From Trileptium ribeirensis (Eukaryota > Nematoda > Enoplea > Enoplida > Thoracostomopsidae): 64,000 bases of DNA. Below the pieces are notes generated by a model, which was not told where the DNA came from, did not search any database, and saw nothing but the letters and a program-made list of their open reading frames with translations. The stretch is from positions 62,001 to 126,000 of the forward strand of contig JASANE010017546.1 in assembly GCA_030248225.1 (NCBI GenBank), given 5' to 3'. Positions 22,540 through 36,600 of the stretch are shown one piece after another (position 1 is the stretch's first letter; each line of letters opens with the position of its first letter). Made by a program: the position numbers and the translations under genes.

Positions 22540-24240
22540 GGCAAGCATCTCTAAACCCTCTTAAGGTACTATCTTAAGGTAATGTGTGATAGTCACTTTG
22601 TCGGAACCGAAATTCATGATACTAACTGATATATCTTTGTTCTTCATAAAAAGGTCTAGGGTTACTCCCCTGAGGACGTACGACCTCCATAAACCAAATT
22701 TCCCACTACCCAACCCCATCGTGGGAACGAGCCGACGATTTGCTGATATGAAATATCACCAATTGTTACTGTTCTGAATGCTTAGGCCGCCTGCTCAGAG
22801 ATTATGTGCTGTTGGACAGCAGCACAAGAATTTTGTTTTGCCGCTGTTTATAACAAGTTCCACTCTAGCGCATTCGCGATACATAGGTATATCAAGCAAC
22901 TGTCTGAGTTTTAGATAATATATAAGTATAGGAGGGTGAGACGTCATTATTCCTATCGGTCTCCTGACCAAGTAAAAAATGTGTATTTTCATATCAGAGC
23001 AAGGCAGTGGCTGCTGGAAAATCGGGAGTTTAGAGCCGGTTATGATGGTCGGCTAGTTTGGTTGAATGATTGAAACGTGTAGCATGGCTAGAATATGTAG
23101 ACGAAAGAAGGACAGGAATGGCATTTATAGCTGCAAGTCGTGAAGAAGTAACTTAAACTCAGTAGTACTAGATGTCACGCGTGGCCCAATATTACTCAGC
23201 CGACATATACAACTACTTATGTATTCGAAAGATTTTGGAAATAATCATTACACAAATTGAAGATAAAAATGAAAAATGAAAGCGCAATAATAACGCCACG
23301 CTCTATCAACTCAAACAGTAAAATAAAAACCTAAAAGAAACACAAAATTATGCAGATTAGAAATAATGAAAACTGACAAATACAAAACCAAAACGAAAAA
23401 CGAGGGATCGGCTGAAAACTATCGAACCCAAGAAAGTGAAATTCCGTTAGCTTAATGTCCCGGGGCCTTAGAAAATAAAAGAGGGTAAAAACAAGGATTT
23501 GATGTGACTTCGACACCCCAACAGCTGGAAGATTAACGTATTTACATAATTTACGCACGTTTGACTATTAGCTATGTCACCAATTTTTTTTAAGTCAGCA
23601 GTTCACCAAATTTTAAATTTGTGTTTATGGATAAATTTAAGAGTAAAAGAAATCTGAAACTACTTTTTAATTAAAATTTATTTATAATGAATTTATAATT
23701 TATAATTAAATTCACAGCTTGAGCTTACGCTAGAAGTATGCCGTGTGCAATATCGCTAAGCTGATACATTGTCACAACAATATGATTTAATAGCCAGTAA
23801 TACTCAAGTGATTCCCAACACCAATCTGTGACAGGAGTTGTAGCGCAAAAGCTTTACTATACAACTGCTTGTAGCGCCCGGTATAATAACAATTCAGCAT
23901 ACTATTTTCAAGTAATCAGTGGCCAGATAAGTGCCACAATACCACTGCCCCCCTCAGTACAACCAAATTTCCTCAGTTTAAGGCGACCGATAAACGGCAT
24001 TAGCATGTTAGCACTCCCCTATCTCGATACCAGGAGATGGACCGCACCACATTTTTGAATTTTTCTAACCATTTTGGGGAGATTAGTGCTGAACTTTTTA
24101 AAAAAGACTCACCCAAAGGTGTTGAAATTGAGATAGCTTCACAAATTCTTCACACTCAGAGATTCATCCTACTTGTTTTCAGTCACGCGATGTCTTTGTG
24201 ATAAATAAAGCGTAATTATTCTCTGCCTTTCTCTTTCAGA
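22540..24240. other. No gene recognised
   Basis: AT-rich sequence with chance frames only (for example 23331-23558, minus). No repeat shared with the rest of the window was noticed. Confidence 0.35.
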
Positions 24241-26318
24241 AATAAATCACCGTGGATAGACATCAACGCAAGGGCCTGGCGATATCGCAACCATGATTCT
24301 AAGTGCAAAAACTAAGAACAGAAAATTATATGATATAAATATAAACTGTACTAGGACAAGTTCAGGCCCTAAGGGATCCCAGCTGCATCACCTTATATTT
24401 CATTGTGCTGCCCGGACAACCCCGGCTTCCACGACTCCCCGTTGATCTGCTGGTTGACCTAAGAGAATCGCTTAGCTTAGCGAGCTGCCGGTAGGTTTAC
24501 CAGGGTGCTCGGCCTGCCCCTATAATGGCTCACGTGTCTCGTAGTGTGAAGGACCCCCTGAGGGAGGGTCCACCCCTAAGCCTGCTCACAGGTATTAAGG
24601 CTGATCCACCTTTCCCTAATGTTATTCAAATCCTTACCGGTTGTGCGTTCCCGTATCTAAATCTCCTACGTAGGAAACCGGTCAACAATGTCCCTGATTA
24701 ACCTAGTGCGGACCTTCACGTTAAAAGTAATGACTCTATGGAACACCTAGATCCTGATCCCAGGGTCCTTACTTGGATTAAATGGTTTAAGCCGGACGTG
24801 GGACTGAAGCCTACCGACAGGTTCCAGTATTGCGCTAGGCACTAATTCCACATAATTGCCTAAGGGGATAATGCCTAAACGGTTTGCGAGATTACTGAAA
24901 GAGTTGATTTGTTTGCGGTTCCTATTATTTTGTTATCGGGTTATGGATCCTAAGAAATTGCATATGTTCGGTGCTATGGAAATCTAATCATTCGGTAATA
25001 ATTAAATAAAAGCGTATCGCTTAAGGATGTACAGAACACTCTAACACTTTATTAAATAAAACAGAATGCACTAGCGTACATAAAGCATACATTTCTACAA
25101 TGATATAGTCGCGGGTACTACGCAGGGCACTCGCTATGAACAGAACAGGTGATATGAATTCCTATCATCATTGCCCTGCTATGTAGAATATGCAAAATTC
25201 GCCATTCATACCGTGAATTTTATTCTCCTTGAGACATGCGTCGGCCTTTTTTGACAATACGTTAATGATCCTTTCCTCTCCGGTCGGTGATTGACTGCAC
25301 TTACTAAACACATGCTCGGTCACCTTTATTGAATCCATGCTTGAGCTCACCACGCTCTTTTCAGGTTAAATACGTTTCACTGAGTCTGGAACCACCTGCG
25401 AATATTCTGCGAGTACGCTGTACCAGTTCCTTTAATATAATTGAAAAACATTCTGCACCGGGGCAGTAGGGTAAGCGAGTGGTCTTACCAAAACAGGGAA
25501 GCCAATACCGGGTCTTCCTAGTTCAGGGCGACGTTGCTTGCCTTCTTATGATTTTAGACCTATGCGTTTGACATGAAAATAAATCGCTCTAACGGGTACC
25601 CTACCGCGTCTAAACGGTGTGGAAGTCGGCGTCTAATAATTTTGCTTAAGTTTGGAGAGACGTTTTGGTTGTAGAACTCCTCAGGGTACAAGCTCGACTA
25701 TGGGACGCGGTCTCGAGTATACTATTTCAACTTAGAGTAGATTAATACTTCGCAGTGGACTCCAGTTTGCATTTTGATGTAGCGCCCCTCCGGGCATTAC
25801 CATTTCGCATCCTGGTCCGTGGTCATGTGCTGTACCTTGGTTTGAATTGATCGCTATCACGTTGCTTAACCAAAGCCTTTTGATTCGAGAGCCTCAAGCT
25901 ATAGACTTTACGTCCTGGAGTGCATTGAAAATTTTCTATTTCGCCAAAGCTCGACTGAGACGGGACGACATAACGGACGAGGGGTTATGATACGTCACTC
26001 CAATCGGAGTGTCCGGATCCATCCGACGATAGTTATTAATAGAAGGTGAGGAAGTACTCTACTGTGTCCACACGGTGTGCCACCTGTTTGAATTTCATGG
26101 TTGTCGGGCCTTAATTAATTGGAAAACCACTCATGGCATTAACTCGAATTTTTGGAGGTTCAGGTGGGAGTCCCTATTTCATAGTCTCTACAAGATATTG
26201 CTGCGTCCTAGTCTGCAAATGACCACGTCCGTTTTAGTTTCTGTACTTTCTCCGCTCTTCAACTGACACGCCTTACTCTCGGATCACCTGGAGCCACTCG
26301 CGTCTTTATGTATGCTGA
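24241..26318. other. Compositionally distinct block, left half, unidentified
   Basis: GC content is higher than in the flanks and T/A runs are rarer. Short GC-rich hairpin motifs such as TACCGCGTCTAAACGGTGTGG occur near 25600 and again near 27790. The minus-strand frame at 25168-25353 (MDSIKVTEHVFSKCSQ...) is open but unknown. Likely an old insertion, source unknown. Confidence 0.3.
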
Positions 26319-26326
26319 CCTACAAC

Positions 26327-27617
26327 CAGGGTTGGTTTTTTCCGGAAAAAAGTCGGACCAGAAAAAAACCGATTTTTTTCCGGAAAAAATGGAAAAAACG
26401 GAAAAATTGAAAAAAGTCAAATTTCACTGTTAGTTACTTGTTATCCTGTTAGCGAAAATAGCGGAAAACACAGTTCTGTGTGGAATTGAATCCTGTTGTT
26501 GATTTTCAATGCCTTAATTACTGAAAAAGGTCTACACCTGCCACGTTGTCACATGGAATTTGCGGGTCTTTTCTTTTAGCCCCCTCCAGACCGAATTTGG
26601 TCAATTTTGAAGATACAGAACTGATTTTGGTATCAATCAATTCAGCTCGATAAGGCCGTTCAGAAAATGCTCATTTTACCCACATCCCTGAAATTTTTTT
26701 CGATTTTTTGAGGTCTAGTAATCCCCCTTGGGAACACGAAAATTTTTTTCTTCGGAATACGGTTATGTTGGGTACGTTTCGTCTTGGTTTGATGAGAGAA
26801 ATCTACTGTTATGTATTTTATTGAAATCAATGCCACCGTTAGAAAGCTATGATTGCCCAAATAACCCTGAAAAGCGGAAGTAAATTGCAGGAAATTCCGT
26901 TCTCGATATTGTGTAAACTTACTAACTGGTGTCCAACTGCCCACCGTCCAAGTAATGCTGGAAGCGCATTAATACAATAGAGTATGTAATTTTTGTATAC
27001 GATCCAACTGTCGATCTATTAAGTATATTACCCGTCGTGGTAAAAATGCCATACATGCCCGCAGGTATCTATCACGGGTAAATAGACCGGTGCGGGGAGT
27101 GGGATGGTGGTAGATAATCACCAAGGCGTATAAGCCTTACATTTTTGGTTTTTCTTAGAGGAGGCTGCCTTTATCGGTAACTAACCCCTGTTCCATATCC
27201 ACATGTGGGCATGTGCACTTGGCCTGTGTATGGATAGTTTACTGCTTTAATATCCTCGATACATATCCCATGACTCTATAAAGTACCGCGCCTATTTAAT
27301 TTAAATTTGCCTTCGGGCATAAGTTTCTGATGCGGTGAAGGAAGCAAGCTATGCTTATGCTAAGATTATATATCTAGTCGATGCTTGGAAGAAAGTGTTA
27401 TACCATTTCTACCATATAAATCTTAAGCATAAAATGTAAAGGTTGCTTAAATGAGTGTAATTAATGCGCACGGCCGTAATATTTTGTTGCATCACGGTTT
27501 TACAACTATTTTCGGCTCAAAAATCCTGAAATAGTTTTTTCCATTTTTTCGTAGGAAAAAAACGGGAAAAAACGAAAAAAAACTTTTTTCCGTTGCTTTT
27601 TCCGGTGCCCAACCCAG
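26327..27617. mobile_element. hAT-like non-autonomous transposon
   Basis: Left end CAGGGTTGGTTTTTTCCGG, right end TTTTTCCGGTGCCCAACCCAG, imperfect inverted repeats of the CAGGGTTGG type common in hAT elements. Flanks CCTACAAC (26319-26326) and CCCACAAC (27618-27625) match at 7 of 8 positions, as expected for the 8-bp hAT target duplication. Subterminal regions are runs of GAAAAAA/TTTTTTC. No transposase frame remains in 1.29 kb. Confidence 0.8.
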
Positions 27618-27625
27618 CCCACAAC

Positions 27626-30020
27626 ACGAGTCGAGCCGTTGTACAAACCTAAAATGCATCCGTTATTTTCTAGTGCAAAAGACAAAAGGGGGAAACCAGG
27701 CACAGGGCAGTCCGAGGTCCTGTAGTGTGTGAACGTGCCCACCGGGACCGCGGAGGCCATGAACTATTTACATTAAATTCACGAAGTTCCATACCGCGTC
27801 TACACGGTGTGGAAAACTTGTTTTAAATCAAATCGTCGGCTATTGCGTGAATGAAAATCTCATGGCACGACACTGTGGGTAACCTTGTTGAGTAATTTTA
27901 ATGGCACTTAATTAATCACCTGCGCGCGCGGTTGCGTCCAGCTCATCACGATTCATTTAACGCCTTATGTCCGTACTCTTCCCCGTGTGTACTTCTTATT
28001 TCCCAATTCCCAATCACATCACTCTTAACAACAATTTCTTCCACCCACCGACTCTAGAATGAATAATAGCGACCCGATGCGTGGGGAACCAATCGAGAGC
28101 AGAAAAAACTTTGTGATCAATTTATACGAGCGATTTTCTCAATTTTGTCGGGGCTGGCACTTACGGGTGCGCGAAGCATCCGTCGGACGCGCCTGCACAC
28201 GCAAGGGGGACCCTTGCTAGGCAATTTGAATACATTAAAACGCACCAGGAGGGACTGTACAACACGTCAGCACTGCGAGAGCCACTCCTGGGAAAGGGCA
28301 AAACTTGAAAAGCTAAAAGAGAAACCCCGAGGCTCCAGCAGAGAAACTAAGAAGAAAAACAAATGGAGACAACCGCCAAAGCTGCAAATCGTCAAACCCT
28401 GAGAGGGCTACTTTCGACTGGCTTCGCGCTGCGTCGGGCTTTTTCTTTTTATACTTCGATTTGTCCCTTCCCCCTTTTCTCTTCTTAGAGCCTTAAATTC
28501 TTAAACACCACAAACGTGAAATCATAACACTTCGAAAGCGCGAGCCCTAAAACACTTATGAGCATACAAGTCCAAAGTTATGGCAGGATAAATAAATGGC
28601 TGCTCACACTAAAATATCTATAACATACATTTGGTCAGCAAGCGGGCGTACATTAATTTTTCTCCGAGGAATGTCCACGTACACGAAATCAAACAGCGCC
28701 GCCGACAACAATAAAAACTTTAGCTGTAGTGTGGTGGACGAGTGCCAAATCAGCATAAACCTCGCGCGGGTAGGCGCAGCACTTTTAAAACAGAAAAATA
28801 TACGGGCGCTCAGGGCGCTCGCTATTTCCTAGAATTTTAAGATGTTTCGTGAGATGGCGGACTAACGACAATGAGTAGGCGGCCGGGGGTGGATTAGGTT
28901 CTCGCCCTGGCTGGTGGCTCACTGATGAAAATAGAATCTTAAGCATAATACAAATTGGTGGCCTGTTACAGGCCGTTTTATGTTAGAAAGATAGAAATCT
29001 TCGTTAATCCAAGAGGATTATTAGGGTCTCCAAGATCCAGGATGCCAGGATAGGTCTCCAAGAACTTGAATCGCGACCAAAAATTTCGGGTTTTAAATTT
29101 TCATGAGAGTTCTGCATTATGTCCCGACCCATTGTGACACGCAGTCCACCGTACATTATACGCACATCAATTATTATTATAGGCATAACGATTATTATTG
29201 CAATTTTTTGGATGCGGACCGGGGTCAGCCATAGGACACCGAACTCGTGAATTCCGTAAAATCGTGAGAGATCAGCCCGTTGTCCCCGGCCCATCCGAGT
29301 GCGCTGCCTTCATTCTTCATACAACACAATTCACCATACAGATTAATTTGCAATGACTTACATGGGTTATAATTTTGGGGCCGACCGGATACCAAAAATC
29401 AAGAACATAATTAATCCATTGTGGTGCGAACATCACCCCGCACACTTCGGGTGGGTGGAGCGTGATTACCGTAACAATTACTGATCGCTATAACAACGGT
29501 AACAGGTATTTTTTATTTACAACAAATATACATCGCACAACGTTTGGCTCACGCTCCACCAGTATCCGATCGCACATTGAGCTTGAGATTTGTTGCTTTT
29601 ATCCCTAAATTTTAGATATTTTCTTATCTAGATATTTGTTAAAAAACCCTTGAAAATCTCGGGCTGTTACAAACAGTACACACCATGTATAAATATACAT
29701 CATGGCTTTGTGTGCCCCCACTGCATAGTTTGGGGAGCATTCGCAGACTAGCGACGGCAATGGTTATGTTTATAACAGATGAAAATGGTACCACTCATAA
29801 AATTCAGTGTATAGTAAGCAGAATAGGTCCATCCAATGAGAGGCACAGTACAATTAATGATGTAAACTCATAAACGGTGTTAGACAACAGCCTTATGACG
29901 ACGCCCTGATTTTATACGACCGGAAATCGGCCGGCCGGCCGAAGGATGTCCCGGATCTCAACAATTTTCCGAGCGGCTGGCTTTTCGGGCAAATCCGTCG
30001 ACCTGCCGGTAACAATTATC
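27626..30020. other. Compositionally distinct block, right half, unidentified
   Basis: Continues the style of 24241-26318, so the hAT element landed inside this block. The frame 28145-28402 (plus) is basic (KEKPRGSSRETKKKNK) without a known domain. A short palindrome GGCCTGTTACAGGCC lies near 28962. No terminal repeats delimiting the block were found. Confidence 0.3.
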
Positions 30021-32773
30021 TATTGGTACAATCGCGAAAGTTATTGATCAAGACTTATAATAGGTCGACACTCAACGATCAGCGGTCTGTTTCCGTTGGC
30101 AAACGCACTCAGGAGTACAAAACTTCAACATGGGGCTTCCTTGATAACGTAAACGCTGCATAATATCTCTGTCAGCCGCATATACAACGTAGGACATTCT
30201 CAATAAACGGAAATTACAGAATTTCATAAAAAAATCAAACACAACAATTTCCCTTTAAATCATGGATTTCATCAATAAATTGCTGCGAAAGTAGCTCAAA
30301 AGCAATGCTAATAATTTTAACCCAAGAATGAATTTTGCCATTTCAGCATCGTTATGCGAAGTATTATCATGGTAGTGGCACCTAAAATAAGCCTCTAAAC
30401 AGAGAGACCGCTAAAACAAAATTTAAAACATCGAAAATGTACCATAAACGAAGAAACGATAAACTGTACCTGTAAATACAGATAAATTCTATTGATATCT
30501 AGAGTCATGATCCAGTTTGATGAAATCATCGGATAGAGAGATTGTAGAGACCGAACACGAGCGCCTGATACGTAAGCAGTAAATTTTATTGGAATTTTAG
30601 CATTTTTCGGTAAATGGCAGTAAGAAGTATTCTTAATACACAATAGTTTGGCCCTAGGAAACTTTAGGCCGATGCCATGCCGCGACATTGCAGCTTATTA
30701 CAGCAACCGCGACTCAATGCCGACAGCTCGCCTGTTGTTGCCATATGTCCATATTCCGAAATGTATTTTTCATATTTGGTCGTCTTCGGCTCTTGTCGAT
30801 GGGATTTCTGTCCCGTGGAGTTCTAATTCGAATGGAGGATTTTTCGTTTCATTTCTATCCTGTAGTGTCCGTTTCGTGTTGTCGCGTATCGCAGTGTTAA
30901 ATTTACAAGTGAAGCACTAAAGCCAAGCTACAGGGCTTTAAGTTACTTTCCATGATATTTTCGTAGCAATAACATGAATGCAATAAAATTATAAATTTAA
31001 AAATATTTTGGCATTCCAGTTGCTAGTAAGACGTAATTATAGCGCTTACCGGATTTCCCAAAATGCAACACAATCGGTGTTTGTCGGATTATTGAAATTA
31101 TGCCTAAATTGTATAATTGCTAGTAGTCCCTTGTCGGTAGCTTTTTGACATGGCCATTATAAGTTTTTTATAAAAAGTCAGCAGTATTAGGAACAGCTAC
31201 TAATGCTTCATTATGCCTTATTGTGCTCAGATCACCGGCTTTATTTATATTTTGGTCATTCTTAAACAGTGCTGGGCCTACCAAAAGTTATGAGAGATTT
31301 ATGAGCTCCAACAGTCTCGTCTCGACCCCACAAAGATACAGGACAAGGTTTAAAAGGCGCAACACTGTCAAAATATTACTATTGATCTACGTGTTATTAG
31401 CTTTAGCTACTAGTAGCTTACCTAGTATGTGCAGGTGTTTCAAAGCAAGGATCGGAGTTCAAAGTTTTGCAAAAGTTAACGACCATGTTCTGTACTTTCC
31501 GAAAACTTAATCATTAAATTTTGGCAGTCTCGAATAATAAATCGTAAAGCTTTTATCTTGAGACTTACAAGATATATGCCCATTAAATACCTTTATAATT
31601 CGACAAGCTATGCAGGTTTGCGGACCAAATATTTTGAGTAATGAATCATTCATAGACAAATGTCTGCACTTATTCGACATTGTCAGCGTATACACACATG
31701 TGTATGACAACGATACATTCGACAATGTGCCGCAACCTTCGTGAATTGTTAAGCAAACGGATTCTGCGTAATAACTTTGGTAAGATATTACGCATAAGCA
31801 TTTGTGTAGAAACAACAATGATTACGTTGTTACGTTCTCATCATTTATTAATACGGTCGAATATTGTTATGTGCGTTTTCACCATTATAATAACATACGA
31901 ATATTTTGAGCACAGTCTTTAACCGCACATGTTCATGGTGCAATGTATCAGGAGGAATTTAACTGGATATACAACCCTGGACGACGATAACTCAGCACCA
32001 ACAAGCAAGACACTGGTGTAGAATGTTGCTTTTGCAGGTTCTTTGCAACAACTGATACACGCTTTCTGTTACTATGGTCACGATAAGTGCACGTTCATTC
32101 TCGATACGGTAGCTACAAATGCACGCAGTTGTATAAATACAGTTGACCAACACTAGCTTGCTGTAAACGTAGCCGTTAAACGCATAATTTGTTATATTAC
32201 CTACCATTGCTTAGCATAAAAGAAACATACTACAATTGATCTATTGTTTATAAATAGATGAGTTTGCTAAACATGCGACCTGTCATGAGACGTAATACAC
32301 TGTATTATTAATTGTGTATAAGGCATATTTTGTTGAACCTAATATCCTACGAATGCACTGAGTATCAAATTCATATTGCCTGAACAAATTGCTTTAACTG
32401 CTATTTTTTTAAAAGCCAAATTTCATCCTCTAAAGTAATTATCGATTCGGAAATTTATAATGTTCGATACATATTCCATACTTTATTCGACATTTCAAAA
32501 TACAATTTGTGTTGAAATTTAAATAATTAAATATTATATTATTGTGAAGTCACCAAAATACAAGCGCACACAGACATTTCAACAACACATTTTATCGCGA
32601 TTTTTGCAACTACGTTGACTTTATTGTTTACACTGCGGTTTTCAGACTATCGTTGTAAGATTGCTACCGAGAAGCAATTGTTATACAAGGCAATTTTCAT
32701 ATAAAATTTTAAACACGAGCACAAGAATCTCATACACGTAGCAGCGGTGTATTTTAGCGTTTAAGGCAGCAGC
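30021..32773. other. Intergenic DNA, possible decayed coding sequence near 30.4-30.9 kb
   Basis: On the minus strand 30920-30470 reads open for long stretches in one frame, interrupted by a few stops (ELHGTEIPSTRAEDDQ, IPIKFTAYVSGARVRSLQ). This may be an old pseudogene or chance. No family recognised. Confidence 0.2.
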
Positions 32774-33266
32774 ATGAGTTTCGTAGCCGACTTAGATGGT
32801 ATGTTCCACCCAAAATATATATATAAAAGCTTTCAAAATTCGAGTTATAAAATGCAAATGGCGATTTATAATTTTACAATCATTGTGCGTATGTTGCCAC
32901 ACAGAAACGAGTGCATGTATTGTTTAATGGTTTTTTACTATTTTTAAATATAACTTTTGAATAAGATTGGATATATATGTCATGATCACAATCCGTTTAG
33001 TTCCAAGTATTTCGCTCCAAATTTTTGCTTTGATTGAGGAAAAGTTTTTACACATTCATCGATGCAGTGATTTCAGTATCTTTAACCGAGTAGTTTTAAC
33101 CGAAGTCTTAGTTTCTTTCACCGACGCTCTTTGCCGCTTCATTCACCGACCGAAGACAGCCTCTTTCCCGCAAACCGGAAGATCCACTGCGACGCCGATG
33201 ACCTATTACCATAATTGTCTTCCCCCTACGGCACCGGCTACTAATCCCTGGGACCTCAGACCTTGA
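32774..33266 (+). CDS. Candidate two-exon small gene (59 residues)
   Basis: Exon 1 (32774-32798) reads MSFVADLD plus one base and ends at a GTATGT donor. Exon 2 (33112-33266) follows the acceptor AAGTCTTAG and continues in phase as VSFTDALCRFIHRPKTASFP, then TYYHNCLPPTAPATNPWDLRP and a stop. AATAAA lies 27 bases after the stop (33293-33298). Splice sites, phase and poly(A) signal all agree, but the product is short and matches no family I know. Confidence 0.35.
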
Positions 33267-33292
33267 GCATGTATGATTAATTAAGACTTATA

Positions 33293-33298
33293 AATAAA
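33293..33298 (+). promoter_or_regulatory. Poly(A) signal of the candidate gene
   Basis: AATAAA 27 bases downstream of the stop at 33266, in the expected orientation. Confidence 0.35.
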
Positions 33299-33400
33299 AC
33301 ATTCGCACGTTAATATAAAAGTGCGAATGCGCGTCACAACATTCTAGCGTAACAAATGATCAGAACGTATCAAATTAGCAATGTTGATTTATACAAATGC

Positions 33401-33606
33401 TGGCCCATGTCAACTTTAGGGGCCGAAGTATAATGCATGGCATGCCGTTCTCGATATACTAACCCTAAGTCTTAACCTAAGCTAAGATCTCTATATGAGC
33501 CATGGACTAAGCCTAAGTCGGGGGCTGCTGCCCCCGAATCTAACCTCTAAGCTGTTCTTTCTTCTAACAATATAACGACCGGCCTGCCAAAGTTGACACG
33601 GGCCCA
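33401..33606. mobile_element. 206-bp inverted-repeat MITE
   Basis: Left end TGGCCCATGTCAACTTTAGG, right end CCAAAGTTGACACGGGCCCA, an imperfect inverted repeat of about 20 bp. The interior has GTATAATGCATGGCATGCCG and repeated CCTAAG/CTTAGG words that make it partly self-complementary. Flanks AATGC/AACGC may be a worn 5-bp duplication. Related fragments lie at 41100-41215 and 53976-54100. Confidence 0.75.
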
Positions 33607-33611
33607 AACGC

Positions 33612-36600
33612 TTATGCGAAACAACATGCTCAAGTTGTTACGCAAAACCCGGCTTGCGACTCACTAAGGTTGAAACATACTATCGAATGTATCGTTTTAA
33701 TAAACAGGTGTGTATATGCTTACGATGTCGAGTAAGCGCACGCATTTCTCTGTGAATAATGCATAACTTTCAGGAGAATGTACGTATAGCTCGGCTGCAC
33801 AGGTATGTATCTGACTTCCAGTCGCAACATTATTAACATTTCAATTAATAATACCTTGGAAACTTCGGCACATAAATAAACCAAATGGTGATGCCATTAT
33901 TAATTTGGGACATGTGTCAGGTAGTCGGCACTAATGCATCTTCAAAGTATTGAAACCAGATCTGGCAAGGTGTGGCACTAAAGTAACAAAAAGTCTAGCA
34001 GCTAATAGTACTCTAACGAACAGAAATTGCATTGATGATACGCAAAAGTTTATAAGCAACAAGAGGATCATTCTCAGCAAAACTTAATATTGATCAGCCG
34101 GCGTTTCGACCAACAATGTGCTAGAGGAATAACAAACTTTGTACCTGTGTTATGCACGGACGAAACTAGGCATCTTCTCTTCGTTCAGCACAAGCTGTCT
34201 CTTCGTCAGGATATCAGAAACTGTACAAGTTATATAACAGCTAAATATCACCGGAAACAGTATTTGCAATTTGGAGCCTTTATGAACCAATTTCGGCTTT
34301 GTAACAAATGAAATAAATAATATCACAGCATCTGCGATCACAGCTAATAATATCTCAAATTGGAGATTGCAGTTTTAGCCAGCGGGCGTCACTGGTCAAC
34401 ATATCACAGCTAAAGATCACAGCTTGCACGTATCATAGAGTGAAGAAACAATAGCTTATCGTTGATATGTCGAGTAAATACCAGTTTATAGGACATAATA
34501 AACGAACAAAAACAAACCAAATGTATCACAGGGCAAGCACCGGGGAGATACAAGTATATATACATAAAATATGAAATATACAAATTATAAATATATAAGC
34601 ATGTATGCCTGGTCAGTGAAACCCAACTTGCCCAGCAGAGCAACAACAACGCATCGAACTATGAGAGACACAACGACAACGACAGCGCAGAGAGCGCTGA
34701 GGAAAAGCAAGAAAAACAGCACACAGGACGGTATAACACAAGCAGAAACGTTAGAAAACGCACAGAAAAAAGCAGAATAGAGGCGGATAGCCAAAAGCAG
34801 CAGGAAACGCCCAAAGTAGAAACAGGAATGGAATGATAGAAAGAACGAGCAGGAAAGGAAGGATAGAAACAACGAGCAAGCAACATTCAGCAGACCGAAG
34901 GGGCCAGGCCTGCTCTGCTGCTCCGCTGACAGAGATACCAGGTAAGAGTAGCGCAAGAGCTGGTAAAATATCGGTCTTGCGCTACACAAAATAAAAAAAT
35001 ATTACAAAATATTGCATCACACCGGTGAAAACGGTGAACATAATCGGTCTGAAGATAGAGGTACGATACCGACAAAGTATAAAAGCAGTATCACCCTGAC
35101 AGTACGAAGTCTGAAAGGTTCAGAAATTTTACATATCGGTTGGGTTGTCCGATTGTATAATGTTTGTTTTAGTATCATCGTTTGTTTTCTTCGGCTTTTT
35201 TGTTTAGACAACTGCTCTGCCAGTGTCCAAACATACTCTCATAGCTGAGTAGTTTAGGCTTCATTAGGTAAGCTAGACAGGATGACTAGCCGAGCCATGC
35301 TAGAGCCATGCAGTTAATATTCATGGTAATTGAACTGCTCTGAAGTGTCGAAGTGTCACGACTTGATTTTAGGAGATAGGTACAAAAGATATTACCTGTG
35401 GGAAGGCGGAAGCCAACAAGTACCTCTGAGAAGTGTAGCAATCGTCCTAATTGGCTTCTCCTAGTTGGGCTAGTGGATTCCGATCAGGCCTCATGCGTAC
35501 ACTCATCCAAATATGCTAGTGATTGAAATTTTATGTTGATGTCTGATGTTGTCCATTTTATACTAAAGTTTTTGCGTTGGACATTTGCAGAAATTTTGTG
35601 TACTTGATACGAGAAAGTCATAGACAGTTGTCCCTATTATTACGCTTGTATTAACTTAATACAGATCAATACTGCTTATTGTGTAAAAATTACTGTTGAA
35701 GAACCTAAGCAACACTGGTTTAATGTCCACCATTAGGACGTGTTCTATTGTGCCATTTTGATAAAAAATTTGAAATTGACTTTTGGGCTGGCACACGTCT
35801 TTTAATGTCCGGTTATGACAACCTTGGGTTAAGACAACAACATTTAAGAAGGTTTAAAATTATTTCTTGGCCCCCTTTCAAAAAAATGAAAATTCACTTA
35901 GATTTTGTGAATGCTCCGTGTCATTAAATATAGTTAGCCTGGAGTCTAAGTTTAAGTCTAAATCATAGAGGATGTTTTCCTCATAATCTTGTTGATTTTA
36001 AGGTAAAGAAATGGTATCTCAACATGATTGGCAGGTAATAATCTGCGGGTCGTATTAATTTCCTGAACCGCTAATATTACTTCACTGGTTACTAGGTTGT
36101 GACATAAGTGTGTGTATTAGGGATATTTCGACTCATCATTAGGTTATCAAGTAGAAAAATTGCTTTCGGTCTAGGTAATGGGTAGGCAGATTAATCGCCA
36201 ATTTTTTGTAATTTTTTCTGCAGTTCTACCGTTTTCCTCGTGTTTCTCACTGGTTTCCCGTTAAATTTTGCAGTGTCTTCCATATTTCACACTCATGGCT
36301 TCACCATGTCGAATATTTAGAATAAGGGGGTCCCGCGACTGATGAAATTATAACACAATGCCATTACATGCAGTATGCTGTATTATCATGCTGCCAGACA
36401 ATTTGCTATATGTTGTAATATTTCTAAAATAAATATTTTTTTTTCGTTTAATTTTAGATAATACCTTTCATGCATTGTCGATCATTTTTGGCCGTTTTAT
36501 TTCGTTTACAATGCTTTCGAGCATTTGTATATTGTTTTGTCTACACTTGTTACGATGGCGCTCGATGTGTGTTTTCCAGCAGTTGCATCTTGATCTTTTG

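Noticed and set aside
34585..34989. 134-codon minus-strand frame rich in Leu, Val, Ser and Cys, looking like a membrane protein
   Set aside because: It is the complement of a simple ACA/CAG/GAA-rich tract; the hydrophobic composition follows from the low-complexity sequence.
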